Below are positions 52,814 to 63,873 of a stretch of 64,000 nt of DNA, one piece after another; the first letter of the stretch is position 1, and every line of letters begins with the position of its first letter. Under the pieces are notes generated by a model. The model was not told where the DNA came from, did no database searches, and was given only the letters and a program-made list of their open reading frames with translations. The position numbers and the translations under genes are program-made. Source of the stretch: Gremmenia infestans (Eukaryota; Ascomycota; Leotiomycetes; Helotiales; Hamatocanthoscyphaceae); contig JAFEVB010000006.1 of the NCBI GenBank assembly GCA_032629725.1, forward strand, positions 124,001 to 188,000. Reading direction: 5' to 3'.

Positions 52814-54592
52814 ATGGAGAAGTCAACAAAGGAACCCGCTATGATGAACATCAATAGTATTGACCAGAAGCTCGGAGAGGTTATCACCACCTCCGCGGCC
52901 CTGGAGCCCCTTACTACAGCCGATGACAAACGAATCTTGAGGAGGATTGATTTGACGTATGTTTGCTTCGTATTGTGTTCCTTTTCCGAGATCGACTGCT
53001 AATGCGCCCAGGTTACTCCCACTTCTCTTCATCTCGTACATGTTCCAGTATCTCGACAAGTCTGCAATGGGCTTCACGGCCATTCTAGGCCTTCGGAAGG
53101 ATTTACATCTCGTAGGCCAGCAATACTCATGGGCTGGCTCGATCTTCAATTTCGGCTATCTTGTCGCTTCTGGACCTGTCGCGTTGATCATGGTTCGCTT
53201 TCCTGTCGGAAAATTCATGGCTGTAGCCATGTATGTTTTAACTTACTTTGCGCTACCGTCGTTCTATTTGCTGATTCCTCTTTCACAGTATTGCATGGGC
53301 AGGCGTCTTAATGTTCACTGCACTGACACACAATGCGGCGGGGTTGTTGGTGTGCCGTTTCTTTCTCGGGTTTCTGGAATCCGCTGTTGCGCCTGGGTTT
53401 TCAATCATCACTTCCATGTGGTACAAGAGATCCGAACAGCCTCTACGCCACGGCATCTGGTTCTTGGGAAATGTAGTATCTGGGCTCTTTGGTAGCTCTT
53501 TGGCTTACGGAATGTCGCACTATAAAGCATTTCCCGCTTGGAAGGTCTGTTCTGGGTCAGTCGATCTCAGTCTCGGGCCTATTCTGACTGTGTATTAGTT
53601 TCTTTTCCTCATTTTTGGGGGTGTAACTGTACTCTGGGGAATCATTTTACTTTTCTTTCTTCCCGACTCCCCTATGAATGCGAGCTTCCTCTCCAAGGAG
53701 GACAAAGGTAAAGCGGTGCGGCGAGTACAGGAGAATTTAACGGGTAACAAGGACGACAAGTGGAAAATGTATCAGATGATTGAGGCTTTCCAGGACCCGA
53801 AGACATGGCTGATAGTCATTATCATGCTCTGCACTAACATCCCCAATGGAGGGGTAGGCAACGTAAGTGAAACAACCCAATAAGAATGACTTGAGAGAAC
53901 CCCTTCCTAACCACCAAAAACAGTTCGCCTCGATTGTTATCCAAGGGTTTGGATTCTCTACTACCGATACCCTGCTTGTCCAAATGATCGTAACGCCCTT
54001 CCAAGCATTCTTCGTGCTCTCCGCAACCATCACAAGCTCATACGTCAAGAACACCAGAACGATTTGCATGACTGTGTGTACTCTCATAAGTCTAGCTGGC
54101 GCCTGCTGTATTCGCCAATTGGATAACTCGAATATATGGGCAAGATATCTGTCTGGCTACTGTCTGCTCTCTGCCTATACCGCCAACTTCCCAATGATAT
54201 TGTCTATGAACACTTCCAACTTCGGGGGATTCACGAAGAAAACAACTGTTCATGCGATGGTAAGTCAAGATTACAGCTTGAATGTTTTGATGAAGACAAG
54301 CTGACCGGCGCTCTAGACTTTCGTGTCGTACTGCGTAGGCAACATCATTGGGCCACAGCTTTTCTTCGCGCGGGAGGCACCAAGCTATAAATCGGGGTTC
54401 ATGGGCATGTTGATCTGCTTCGCCATTGCGGCTTGCGCGACCGTCGTCTTGCGATTTTATCTAGTTTGGGAAAACAAGAAGAGGGATCGCGCAGCTGTTT
54501 CGTCGGGTGACGTTTACCAAGTACCTGGTACGATCGGGAACTTGGATGACAGGACCGATTATGAGGTGAAGGAGTTTCGATATGTCTATTGA
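52814..54592 (+). CDS. MFS transporter, Dal5/anion:cation symporter family
   Basis: Predicted 497-residue transporter of the allantoate-permease (ACS) group, which imports organic anions such as allantoate, ureidosuccinate, nicotinate or dipeptides. Six exons: 52814-52956, 53012-53230, 53289-53544, 53599-53862, 53924-54259 and 54317-54592. The five introns are 54-61 nt, all GT..AG. Joins restore IDLTLLPLLFISYMFQYLDK, AIIAWAGVLMF, AWKFLFLIFGG and HAMTFVSYCVGN. The LDKSAMGF and FFLGFLESAVAPGF motifs are characteristic. Co-located with an amidohydrolase and Zn2Cys6 factor, it may import the substrate the amidohydrolase cleaves. Confidence 0.9.
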
Positions 54593-55377
54593 GACTCTTG
54601 CAATTTGCGTTCTCTTGGTTTGGGTGGTTAGAAGAACAGATTTTGTGATTCTCACTCCTGTAGTGGCAATAGAAGGCGTTTAGTTGTTATAATTAGGTGC
54701 AAAACATCCTTAGCGGCAGGAGACTCTACGCTCTGTTCTGTCAACTCTAATCATATGTTTATCTTATAGTAATTGTAATCTGCTTCTGAACAATTTGAGG
54801 CTTAGTAAGGCTTTTTCAAATAACATTAATTTTCCTCGAGTTAAAAGACAGCCTCTCACTTTACCCGTTCTTTAATGACGACCGTCTCACTATCGGCAAC
54901 CCCGCTTTCTCCGTCGCTTTTTCCGTGATGAAAATCGCAGCACTAATAAGCAAGGCTAGAGATCGGCGAAGACAAAACGTTCTTGAGATTTGACTGTTTT
55001 GTTGCGAGGTGCGGGACATGGTGTGCGCTAAGCCCAATCAGGGCCAATTAAACCCCCCTCTCTCCGATTACTAAGCATAATTCAGACCATCACATATATT
55101 CCACTCTGTATTTTAGTTATTACCTTCCTACCTTAGCCCAATAGCAATAGAACGGATTGCACCCAGAACTACGTCTACTATGCTCTATACTAGTGCCCCT
55201 CTATTTCACATGCCCTAATATGTTTAAATGAGCTACTTATAATTGCAGATTGCCTTCATCCCTTCCTACATGCCTACATAGTCTTTGTCTCGTAAAGGAC
55301 GTTAAATGGAACGTCGAATTTATTCATTGTTTCTTTCTTGATTTCGTGGTCTTACAAATAAATGCTTCGAACCGAAC
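54593..55377. other. Intergenic
   Basis: About 0.8 kb between convergent units. No gene or RNA recognised. Confidence 0.5.
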
Positions 55378-56281
55378 TTACACATATCTTGCTTCCCAAG
55401 TCAATTCGATGTCGGTTGCAGTATTGATGCCGGCATTCTCTCTGAGCAGTCCTTCATCGCCATCATCAAATTGAGAAATACCGTTACTGCTAATAGTTGT
55501 AAGACCAATGCCTCTAGTGCCACCGCTTTCTCCCGGTGCTATTGGTATCCTACGTGCCGACCCTTTTGATATAACGTTATTTTTGCCACGAGGTGCATTT
55601 CCGGTAATCGTGGAGAACCCAAGTTTATCGAGTATCGGACGGAATACTATCAGACAAGCAGCGATCAAATAGACTCCAAGCTCGCACACCGTCCAGATGC
55701 CTAGTTCGACGCCATCATAGGTAGGGTCCAAGAAGGAGAAAGCCCCAAACCGCAAGATAGACGTGATAAGACCACTACATTAGCTAATTAGCCATGCAAA
55801 AGTGGTGTAGGGCGTCGGAAGAGGGGAGGTGGCCATACATGCTACCAAAAAGGAAAGTTATGATTAAACCCACTCTAACTCCAGTGGAAGCATGTAGCTT
55901 TCAAACCACCGGAATTGGCACAACAAGAATTACTACGTCGGAAACAATATTGGGAAAACTGCCCCAGATGAATAAAGCCTCCGTGTTAATGCAATGGGCG
56001 GCTTGTTTTGCGGCTGTTCCCCAGTGTGCGGAAAAGGGGTAGCAACTAAATAAACCGGCAAGACCTCCAGAAATTGAGGCGCAGATTAGCACGGATATAG
56101 TGATATACATGGTAATATGTATCGATCGTTGTGGGAAGAGTTGATTATACAAGAGGCAAACAGCTATTTTTGCGAGGCCTTCGGTCGTGGCATACCAAGT
56201 CGACAACGCTATCATGTATTTGAAGAAAGTTAAGCTGCAGGATTCATCTCGGATGGGTAAAACCCCGTTTTCTCCCATCAT
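55378..56281 (-). pseudogene. Rhodopsin-domain (Pth11-like) membrane protein, 3' part, broken
   Basis: Encodes helices 3-7 of a fungal rhodopsin-domain integral membrane protein (KYMIALSTWYATTEGLAK, CLLYNQLFPQRS, PNIVSDVVILVVPIPVV). An in-frame TGA at 55901-55903 replaces the Trp expected in PIPVVWKLHAS; reading continues beyond it as KLHASTGVRVGLI. After a 64-nt intron (55775-55838) the frame resumes as FGSIGLITSILRFGAFSF and a polar tail. Helices 1-2 are missing upstream on this strand; they are found inverted at 56347-56752. No plausible start codon lies before helix 3. Probably non-functional. Confidence 0.75.
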
Positions 56282-56346
56282 TGCTTGGGGCTTGATGTTC
56301 TTTGTTATCCCTTAGCTTTCTGGAACCTTACTAGCATTCCAAAATT

Positions 56347-56752
56347 ATGGCTAATCAGGATGCACTTTCATCTATAAACATCGGCTGGCGGCTCGAGACA
56401 TTTGTCGCGGTATTGACTCCTTTGCAAATCATTATTGTTATTCTGAGGTTTTACGCCCGTAGCCTCACGGTCAAAAAATATGATACAGGCGACGGGCTTA
56501 TCATTGCAGCATTATTTGGGCAGATCGTAGCTGGGAGCATTGCTATCAGTAAGACTCGAAGAGGCGAGCAATCGATATAGCTGAACTAACGGGCACATAG
56601 GCAGTGTAAAGCATGCTGGGGTAGGGCAACACGCCAGCTACCTCCAAGAAACAAATCCTGAAAAGCTTACTATATTTCCACAAATAGAATACATCCGCCA
56701 TACTCAGATTGCAATATATGTTATACAACATAGGGGCCGTGTAAGGCTGTAG
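56347..56752 (+). pseudogene. Rhodopsin-domain membrane protein, 5' part, inverted
   Basis: Encodes the N-terminus and helices 1-2 of the same family: MANQDALSSINIGWRLETFV, LQIIIVILRFYARSL and YDTGDGLIIAALFG. A 52-nt intron (56549-56600) follows, then SVKHAGVGQHASYL up to NPEKLT near 56669. After that point the homology stops and a TAG occurs at 56750. The missing continuation (FFKYMIALST...) begins on the opposite strand at about 56245. The two halves are complementary and share AGCTTACT/AGCTTAACT at the break. Confidence 0.72.
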
Positions 56753-57124
56753 CTTAGAAGGGGGAATGCCGCAGGCCTCAGGCCAACAGTAAAGTTTTGT
56801 ACCCCTGTAAACAGTCCGCATCATCGCATGTGAAAGACGACTCAATGCCGAGGGGAACCGCTATGGTATCTCAGTATGTCTACATACCTAGCTTCATCGG
56901 TACAACTTTTCACAATAAACACCACCAACGGTTCCTGTGATATTATCGTTCGAAACAGACAGTCAGTTCTGCACTCTATCCTCTGCCTGATGTGAATAAA
57001 CTCGACCTCTGCCCATGCCATGAGGCCTTGGATACTCTCCGCGCGCTGAAGCCCCAGCAGCTTCCCCACAATCCCCAGATTTACTCTTTACAGTACGGAG
57101 TACCAGCTTTGTGATCTCTCCGAC
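56753..57124. other. Intergenic upstream of ABCD transporter
   Basis: Holds the presumed ABCD promoter; AGTACGGAGTACC at 57093-57105 is another copy of the recurrent short palindromic motif. No gene. Confidence 0.45.
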
Positions 57125-59445
57125 ATGGCAGCGCAATCGAAGATTCGACTCCTCCCCCCCGACCGAACCATCAAAGGCATCATCTCCGAGTTCACGACCC
57201 TCTACCTCAAACACCGTACCAAGATCTCCCGTACGGTCTACCTAACCCTCTTCTTTGCCCTCCTCAACCGCATCCGCAATGCTATATCCGAACAAAAAGC
57301 TGCTGCTGCGCGGCAAGCTGTGTCGCGGCAGCGAGGCTCAATTGCGCTGGGTAGTGGGGAGGCGCCAAAGAGACAGAAGGTTGAGTTGAATAGGGAGTTC
57401 TTCAAGAATCTGTTTCGGCTGCTGAGGATATGTATACCGGGGTGGAGGAGTAAGGAGATGAGGCTATTGGTCAGCCATAGTATATTCTTGGTGATCAGAA
57501 CATTGATCAGCTTGAAAGTCGCTGCGATGGATGGTGCGCTTGTCTCGAGTCTTGTGCGGGGGAAGGGGAGGGACTTTTTGATAGGGATTGTTTGGTGGAT
57601 GGTCATTGCAGTGCCTGCGACTTTTACGAACTCTATGGTACTTTATACTTCATCCAGTTGGTCCTGTTCCTCTGCTAATGTGCATACGAATAGCTCTCCT
57701 ATCATCAGTGCAAACTATCCTTGCAATACCGTACACGATTAACGAACTACATTCACGACAAATATCTCTCGAACATGACCTTCTACTCCCTCTCTGCCTT
57801 GGACGACCGAATCAAGAATGCAGACCAATTAATAACCGTGGATGTCTCAAAGTTTGCCAACAGCCTCGCAGAATTATACGGAAATCTAGCAAAACCGACT
57901 CTGGATATGCTGATTTACAATTACTCGCTATCAAAAAGTGTTGGTGGCGAAGGGCTCTTCTTCATGTCTTTACTGGTGCAATTGTCAGCGAGTGTCATGC
58001 GCGCCTTGACCCCTCCCTTTGGAAAATATGTGGCGGACGAGGCACGACTAGAAGGAGAGTTCCGGTTCGAACATTCAAGATTGATAGATTACAGTGAGGA
58101 AATTGCACTATATCATGGGCATGAGGCGGAAAAGGATGCGTTAGACAAGGGTTATTTCACACTTATCAAACACGTTAATCGTATGTATTTGACCATTTGC
58201 TTAACGATCACATGCTGACTAAACAGATATTCTCAGGCGACGTTTCACGCATGGCGTTATGGAGGTAGGATGCGCGTCTTTTACCATTGCACATTGCTGA
58301 CGATTCTCAGGACTTTGTCATTAAATATGTATGGGGTGCCTTAGGACTCATCCTCTGTAGCGTCCCCGTCTTCTTCAAGATTCCCGGGGCTACAGCCGCA
58401 ACGATGGGTGACAGGACAGAAAGTTTTGTCACGAATAGGCGAATGTTATTGTCAAGCTCGGATGCTTTTGGCCGGGTCATGTTTTCCTACAAGGAGATTA
58501 CAGAACTGGCTGGATATACATCAAGAGTTGCAACCCTATTGGATGTTATGGATGACATTAAGGCCGGTCATTTTGAGAAAACTCTTGTCGCCGATGATGA
58601 ATCCCCCGAGCAACTAGATCTGATGAAAGAACGAGGAACAGTGATCGAGAGCGAGGATATAGAATTCATCAATGTGTAAGTTCCCTCTTCGCAAGAAGGA
58701 TCCCTTCTAACTTGCTAGCCCCATCATTACACCAGGCGGAAGTATTCTCGTAAGAGCTCTCTCCTTTTCAATGAAGCGTGGCGACCACGTCTTAGTCGTC
58801 GGACCAAACGGCTGCGGAAAATCATCACTTTTCCGCATCCTTGGTGGACTCTGGCCGGTATACGGAGGCACGGTTCGAAAACCTCCTCTCAGCCAAGTCT
58901 TCTACGTCCCCCAACGACCCTACCTTAGCGCCGGCTCTCTTCGCCAACAAATCATCTACCCCGATTCCTTGCGCACCATGCGCAGCAAGGGGATAACCGA
59001 TTCCGACCTCCTAGAAATCTTGCGCATCCTCGATCTCGACCATCTCGTCGCTTCGTTTCCCGAAGGCTGGGACGCTGAAGCAGAATGGCGGGACGTGCTA
59101 TCCGGGGGCTTACAGCAACGCGTAGCGATGGCGAGGCTGTTTTACAATAGGCCTAAATATGCTATCCTGGACGAATGCACGTCGAGTGTTACGCTAGAAA
59201 TGGAGAAAGTCATGTACGAGCACGCGAAAGCGCTTGGCATTACGCTGATGACTGTAAGCCATAGACGCAGTTTGTGGAAGTATCATAGTATGATATTGCA
59301 GTTTGACGGGCAGGGGAAATATATTTTCACGAAACTCGATGCGGACAGGCGGTTGAAACTGGAGGATGAACGGGAGGAGCTTGAGGTGCAGCTCAGGCAG
59401 GTTCCGGAGATCGAGAGGAGGATTGCAGAGTTGAGCGCCGCGTGA
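57125..59445 (+). CDS. Peroxisomal ABC half-transporter, ABCD (Pxa) family
   Basis: Predicted 709-residue half-size transporter that imports long-chain acyl-CoA or fatty acids into peroxisomes for beta-oxidation (yeast Pxa1/Pxa2, human ALDP). Five exons: 57125-57637, 57694-58180, 58227-58264, 58311-58675 and 58719-59445. Introns are 43-56 nt and one exon is only 38 nt. The membrane domain holds the EAA-like loop NADQLITVDVSKFANSLAEL, characteristic of ABCD proteins. The ATPase domain has GPNGCGKSS (Walker A), LSGGLQQRVAMAR (signature; most relatives have GE at the GL position) and YAILDECTSSV (Walker B plus D-loop). A coiled, acidic C-terminus follows. Works as a dimer; which yeast subunit it matches is not certain. 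Confidence 0.92.
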
Positions 59446-59539
59446 AGGAATCACTTTGCACATATTCACGGGTTTGGAAAGAAACACATTCTACAAGAAC
59501 ATTCGAATGCTTTAATTAGATGATGAGAAAGTATCTAAT

Positions 59540-60196
59540 CTAATTCTCCCAGGCACATCTACCAGCCACCCCCTTAACAATCTCATAAAACGTCCAACTC
59601 GCTTTAACATCAACTCCCTCATACACAGTCCCCACCACAAGCCTCCCCATCCCCTTCCCCACATCAACCACCTCCACCGTCTTCCCCAGTAACCTTACAA
59701 GGCCACTCCACTGCTCGCCCTCCATCGTCCCATTAACAGCAATCTCCACCGTAGCGCGGTAATCCCTGCCATTCATCTGCATGCTCACCGACTCATCGAT
59801 GGCTATCTCTTGCCCACCGTGACATTTGGCACTGGGCTTCGGAGGATCAGGTAGAGTCAGGCCGTTGGGGTGGGTGATTAGGACGTGTAGTAGCAGATCG
59901 GTCGTCAGGCAGGTGACTTCGTGGGCGAGGGGCAAGCAGACGGCGGGGGAGGTGGTCAGGGTTAGGGGGTGCAGGGTTTGCAGCGTGCTTTGCATGGAAA
60001 GTGCGCTTGAGGCATGCGGGATGAGGGCGCCTTGGGCGCGGAAGAGGCGTGCGAGACCGGTTGGCGGGGCGTGGGTGTTGTAGAGGTGTTGGAGGTGTAG
60101 GGTGTCGAGGGGGGAGTCCACGCGTGGTGAGGGGTTTGGGTGCGCGGATGTGCTACCGAGGAGGAGGAGCGCGGGGAGGAGGAAGATGGAATACAT
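59540..60196 (-). CDS. Predicted secreted protein of unknown function
   Basis: Predicted 218 residues with a clear signal peptide (MYSIFLLPALLLLGSTSAHP, cleavage after SAHP or nearby). The mature part has Cys at AVCLPL, VTCLTTD, AKCHGG and RCAWEN, consistent with two disulfides, and a beta-rich C-terminal half. No catalytic motif or family is recognised. The start at 60196 is selected because the signal peptide begins there; the in-frame ATG at 60340 only adds leader-like sequence. A TATA-like TATTTATA on the minus strand lies ~75 bp upstream (60268-60277). Confidence 0.68.
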   Translation of the reverse strand: MYSIFLLPALLLLGSTSAHPNPSPRVDSPLDTLHLQHLYNTHAPPTGLARLFRAQGALIPHASSALSMQSTLQTLHPLTLTTSPAVCLPLAHEVTCLTTDLLLHVLITHPNGLTLPDPPKPSAKCHGGQEIAIDESVSMQMNGRDYRATVEIAVNGTMEGEQWSGLVRLLGKTVEVVDVGKGMGRLVVGTVYEGVDVKASWTFYEIVKGVAGRCAWEN

Positions 60197-61297
60197 TTTG
60201 ACTTGTTGGTTGGTGTTTGTGGTGTTGAGATGTTGGGATTGGGTGAAGGTGAAGAAGGATGAAGTGGAATATAAATAGTGGAATGAATATAGTAAAAGAG
60301 TATTTGGCGTTATTTTCACACTGTGTGTTGGTTCTTGCAAGACCAGCAGGCAGACAAATAGTTCTCAACGTATTTGATTGACTGTTCTTTTCCCAGAAAA
60401 GCTTAATAAATAGAAACAAGTAAAAGAAAGTAGCTAGAGGAACGAACAAGACCACATATCTATATCCAAACCCAACCCTAACTTTAGGATCGTTGTTGGT
60501 ACGGACCAACACGTTGGTGTCTATTCCGAAGCCAACGTGGGCACATCACACATCGCACTCGCATCCTTGATGCTATATTTATACCCCTCATCCGCGCGTT
60601 GAAACGAGCCCGGCATTCTGGACAAGCGAAACGCTCATTTGGGGGACGTTTATTGGTGCATGCGCTTGGGGTCAGAAAGTGCGAGCGCGTAAAGGATTGA
60701 AGGATGAAGGAGGGCGAAGGATCGTGATGATGTTGGATTGAAGACGCACACGTGACGCTACAGTAGTTAGCGAAGATTTTTCGTAAATATCCATCCGTCT
60801 TCACCTCTCCCATCTACAGTCACAATGTTATGGTAGAATCAGTGTATCCGAGAATGACGTTTTCGAGAGAATGATACTGCGAAGTGTCGCATTAGTAGAG
60901 CGCAGACGCGTCCCCACAGTACCAGAGCGCTTAAAATACTGGAGTTTCACATGAATTTACCCGGGCGTCAATTTTCAACCTTGCAATCTATTCTATTATT
61001 ATTATTATTATTATCTGTTTTCTCTCTCTCTATACCATGCATGTTTTTTCCTTCAATTCACTTACTTGACCTGCCCGGTCAAAATACCGATACGATCCTA
61101 TCTCCCCCCCTCCCCCCCACCGTCAATTATTATTATTTGTTTCCCTCTTTATACAATGCACGTTTCTGCCCCTCAATCTACTTCCTTGACCTCCCTTCCC
61201 CCCAATTACCTGGTCAAATTAACGATACGATCCTATTTTTCTGCGCTTCAACTGAAGCTCCTTGAGCTTATCCCCCTGCCAAGAGGTGATTCCATGA
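60197..61297. other. Intergenic with degenerate tandem duplication
   Basis: About 1.1 kb without a supported gene. The minus-strand frame at 60484-60813 has no recognisable product. The duplication at 60983-61240 is annotated separately. Confidence 0.5.
60983..61240. repeat. Degenerate tandem duplication, ~135-bp period
   Basis: Both units run from an ATTATTATT stretch through a CTCT..ATAC(C/A)ATGCA segment and TTGACCT to CGATACGATCCTAT, which is identical at 61088-61101 and 61223-61236. Internal indels show it is old. Confidence 0.65.
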
Positions 61298-62670
61298 TCA
61301 TGAGAGACCGTGGCTGCTTGCCTGCTCTGGTTGCTCTGGTTCTGGTTCATGACTTTGAGGCTGGTGCCAGATCGACTGATCTGTCTGAGCTTGAGCTACG
61401 AAGGCAGCAGTATTTTGGGTAGGTGCTGCAGCATCCACAACAGGAAGCGGTCGTTCTTTTCGTGGTCGTCCTCGTCCTCTCTTGAGCGGTGGCTCCGACG
61501 GCCCGGCTTGGGTGTGATTGTTTGGTAGTTCTCTCTTGAGCGGTGGCGCCGATGGCTTGGCTTGCTTGTAATTGTTTGGTAGTCCGTCCTTTCGTGGCCG
61601 TCCTCGTCCTCTCTTAAGCTGTAACCACCCATCTTCACTTTGGAGTAATTCCAACTCTTGTTTTTCCTTCTCGAAGATCGCTTCTATTTCACGCTCGCAC
61701 CACTGCATTATCTCCCAAGCCTCAGTTGAAAGCATCCTCGTAGGTTCAGGAAGCCATTGAATAGTCCCAATCGCCTTAAACCTGCGAACCCATAAATTCC
61801 AGCGCTCCATACTGAAACCTTCGGGTCCCTTCCACAAGCACCCTCTTGATGAAGCACCACGTATCTTAGTCTTCTCCTTTGAGTGCATGAATAAAGTGGT
61901 TGCCGAAAGTGTGATCCAGCGCTGTGCGTTGAAGATCATCGCGTCGGCGGTTTCCGTGCCTTGCTCATCTCCATAGTCCGCCCACAGGCCTTCTTCCAAT
62001 GCACCCTTGAAAGTAAGGAGTGTGACAACAGAGAAGTCGAGAATACCATCCCTAGTACACGCTCCTAAGAATTCCACGAGGTTCTTGTCTTTCTGGACTT
62101 TGCCTGGGTGGTCTTCTGCGGGTTGAAAGCGTGACGAAAATTTACCTGGAAAAATAGAAGTTAATACACTATAAGGTATTAGGCGGTGGGACGCTTACCT
62201 TCGTATATTTTCATTGCTGCTTTGACGATGTGATGCGAGTCAATGCCCTCCTCCTCAACTTGAAATCTCGACATTGCACCGAGAATGCCAGCGAGAACAT
62301 CTCGCGTGTTGCTATTGCGTTGGTCTTCTTTCTCCTTTGCCTGATTCTTGGTGATATTTGGAATCTCTCTTGCAATATTAAAGACGACTTCCCAAAAAGG
62401 GAGGAGAATCCTCTTGGACGTCTTCTTCCTTGGCTCGTCGGGTAATCTCACATGTTGGAAGTTGGAGTAGTACCAGTCCAGGATCATGCGAGTCCCAATG
62501 CAAGATGGGCATGTGGCGTGGTGTTCAAAGTAGTGCTTGTGCTTGATTGTATAGGGTGCAAATAACTGTATCAAGACTACGTCGAAGATGGGGAATAAGG
62601 GGGTAATAAGCAGGTCGTTCTTTCCTGCATCGGATAGGCGGGCGTCTGCTCGTGCAACTGCGTTGTTCAT
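61298..62670 (-). CDS. DUF3632-like protein with AT-hooks
   Basis: Predicted 439 residues. Exons are 62670-62199 and 62145-61298 (53-nt intron; join IYEGKFSSRFQP). The body resembles uncharacterised fungal DUF3632 proteins: LLPFWEVVFNIAREIP, NAQRWITLSATTLF and SMERWNLWVRRFKAI, helical throughout. The C-terminal ~90 residues are a Pro/Gln-rich tail with two AT-hook cores (KRGRGRPRK) separated by a duplicated LPNN(Y/H) (K/T)QA unit, suggesting minor-groove DNA binding in the nucleus. The AT-hooks are directly visible; family membership is by pattern only. Function unknown. Confidence 0.7.
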
Positions 62671-63549
62671 GGTGATGATATTTTATCGAGGGAACAGATT
62701 ATGCAGAGAAGAATGATTTCCAATAATTCAAGAGATCTTTATACTATATCTGAGTTTATGTTTGTGAGAAGTTTCTCCTCAAATACTGCTCCAATTCGTA
62801 TCTGGACTGAATGCAAGTCGTGCTAGTAACTCAACACACTAAGTAAAGACCCTTCATTCTAGCATCGTTACCACGTTTCAAAATCCTAGTATGTGCTCTA
62901 AATATGCGCTAATCTTTAGGCCAACGTCATAAATACATAGAAAAGGTAACAATACAGCTGGACTCAGGGCCTTTATGACCTCAGAACCCTCAATCCAAAC
63001 GCTAACGTTCCCCCACGGTCAAATATAAACATATTTTCTATCCCGAAACTACCCGCACATACACTAGACACAACACAAACCACACCAATTCATAGTTTTA
63101 ACAACTGAAACATCACGTAGTGCGACTTGCTTCTTGGAAGTGTTGTTATATTGGGTCCGAGCTGCAGCACAGACCGCTGTATAGTTTCCTAGAGAATAGC
63201 AAGTAGACTAGAATGATTACTAGATGGATAGCCCTGTTCAGATATGCTCTATATCCGCCAACGACTTTTCTGCCAGACCTACTACCGATAATTTCTACAC
63301 TCTCTAGCATCCGTTTGGCACAAGAAACTACTCTACTTGTCTCAACATATGGCATTTGTAATGGAGACATGAAATAGTCGATTTATATACCTAGCATTAA
63401 ATTTGCACCAGGAATCCTCTATAACAAGACCGAATACCATATCTTTATAGCTCTGTAAGTAAAACCCTTTTATAATTTCACCAATGATGACCAAATATTC
63501 CGAGAGATAAAACAACAGGCCTGAATAGCCAATACAGTACTATAGTATA

Positions 63550-63873
63550 TCATTGTAGGTGAGTCATCGAAAGCCTCAATACCAACATACCAAAACCAAA
63601 GCCCTTCCCAAATCCTGTGACCAGTGGTATATCCAATGTCCTAAACATCGAGATATACCGCTGCAAACGCGCTATGATAAACTCCTGTCCGCTTAGCAAT
63701 CCTTGGAAGGAAACAAAGAAGTAGAAGTACAGCATGTTTGCCCCAGAATGCGTATGGTACACAGTAATCGTCATATCATTACATTCCAACCCCCTTCGCA
63801 CATCTTTCTCAACCACTCGACGCCAAAGCAAATGAATGAACAATCCCGGCATCATGAGATTAAGGAATACCAA
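63550..63873 (-). CDS. Possible membrane-protein exon near window edge
   Basis: A 107-codon frame with hydrophobic stretches (LMMPGLFIHLLW, MLYFYFFVSFQGLL). A second hydrophobic frame lies at 63146-63370 (IHLVIILVYLLFS) and an open stretch continues to the window edge (IIIFSIMSATLPLIG). They may be exons of one membrane-protein gene cut by the right end, but I could not join them and recognise no family. The remaining sequence 62671-63145 shows nothing. Confidence 0.3.
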   Translation of the reverse strand: MVFLNLMMPGLFIHLLWRRVVEKDVRRGLECNDMTITVYHTHSGANMLYFYFFVSFQGLLSGQEFIIARLQRYISMFRTLDIPLVTGFGKGFGFGMLVLRLSMTHLQ

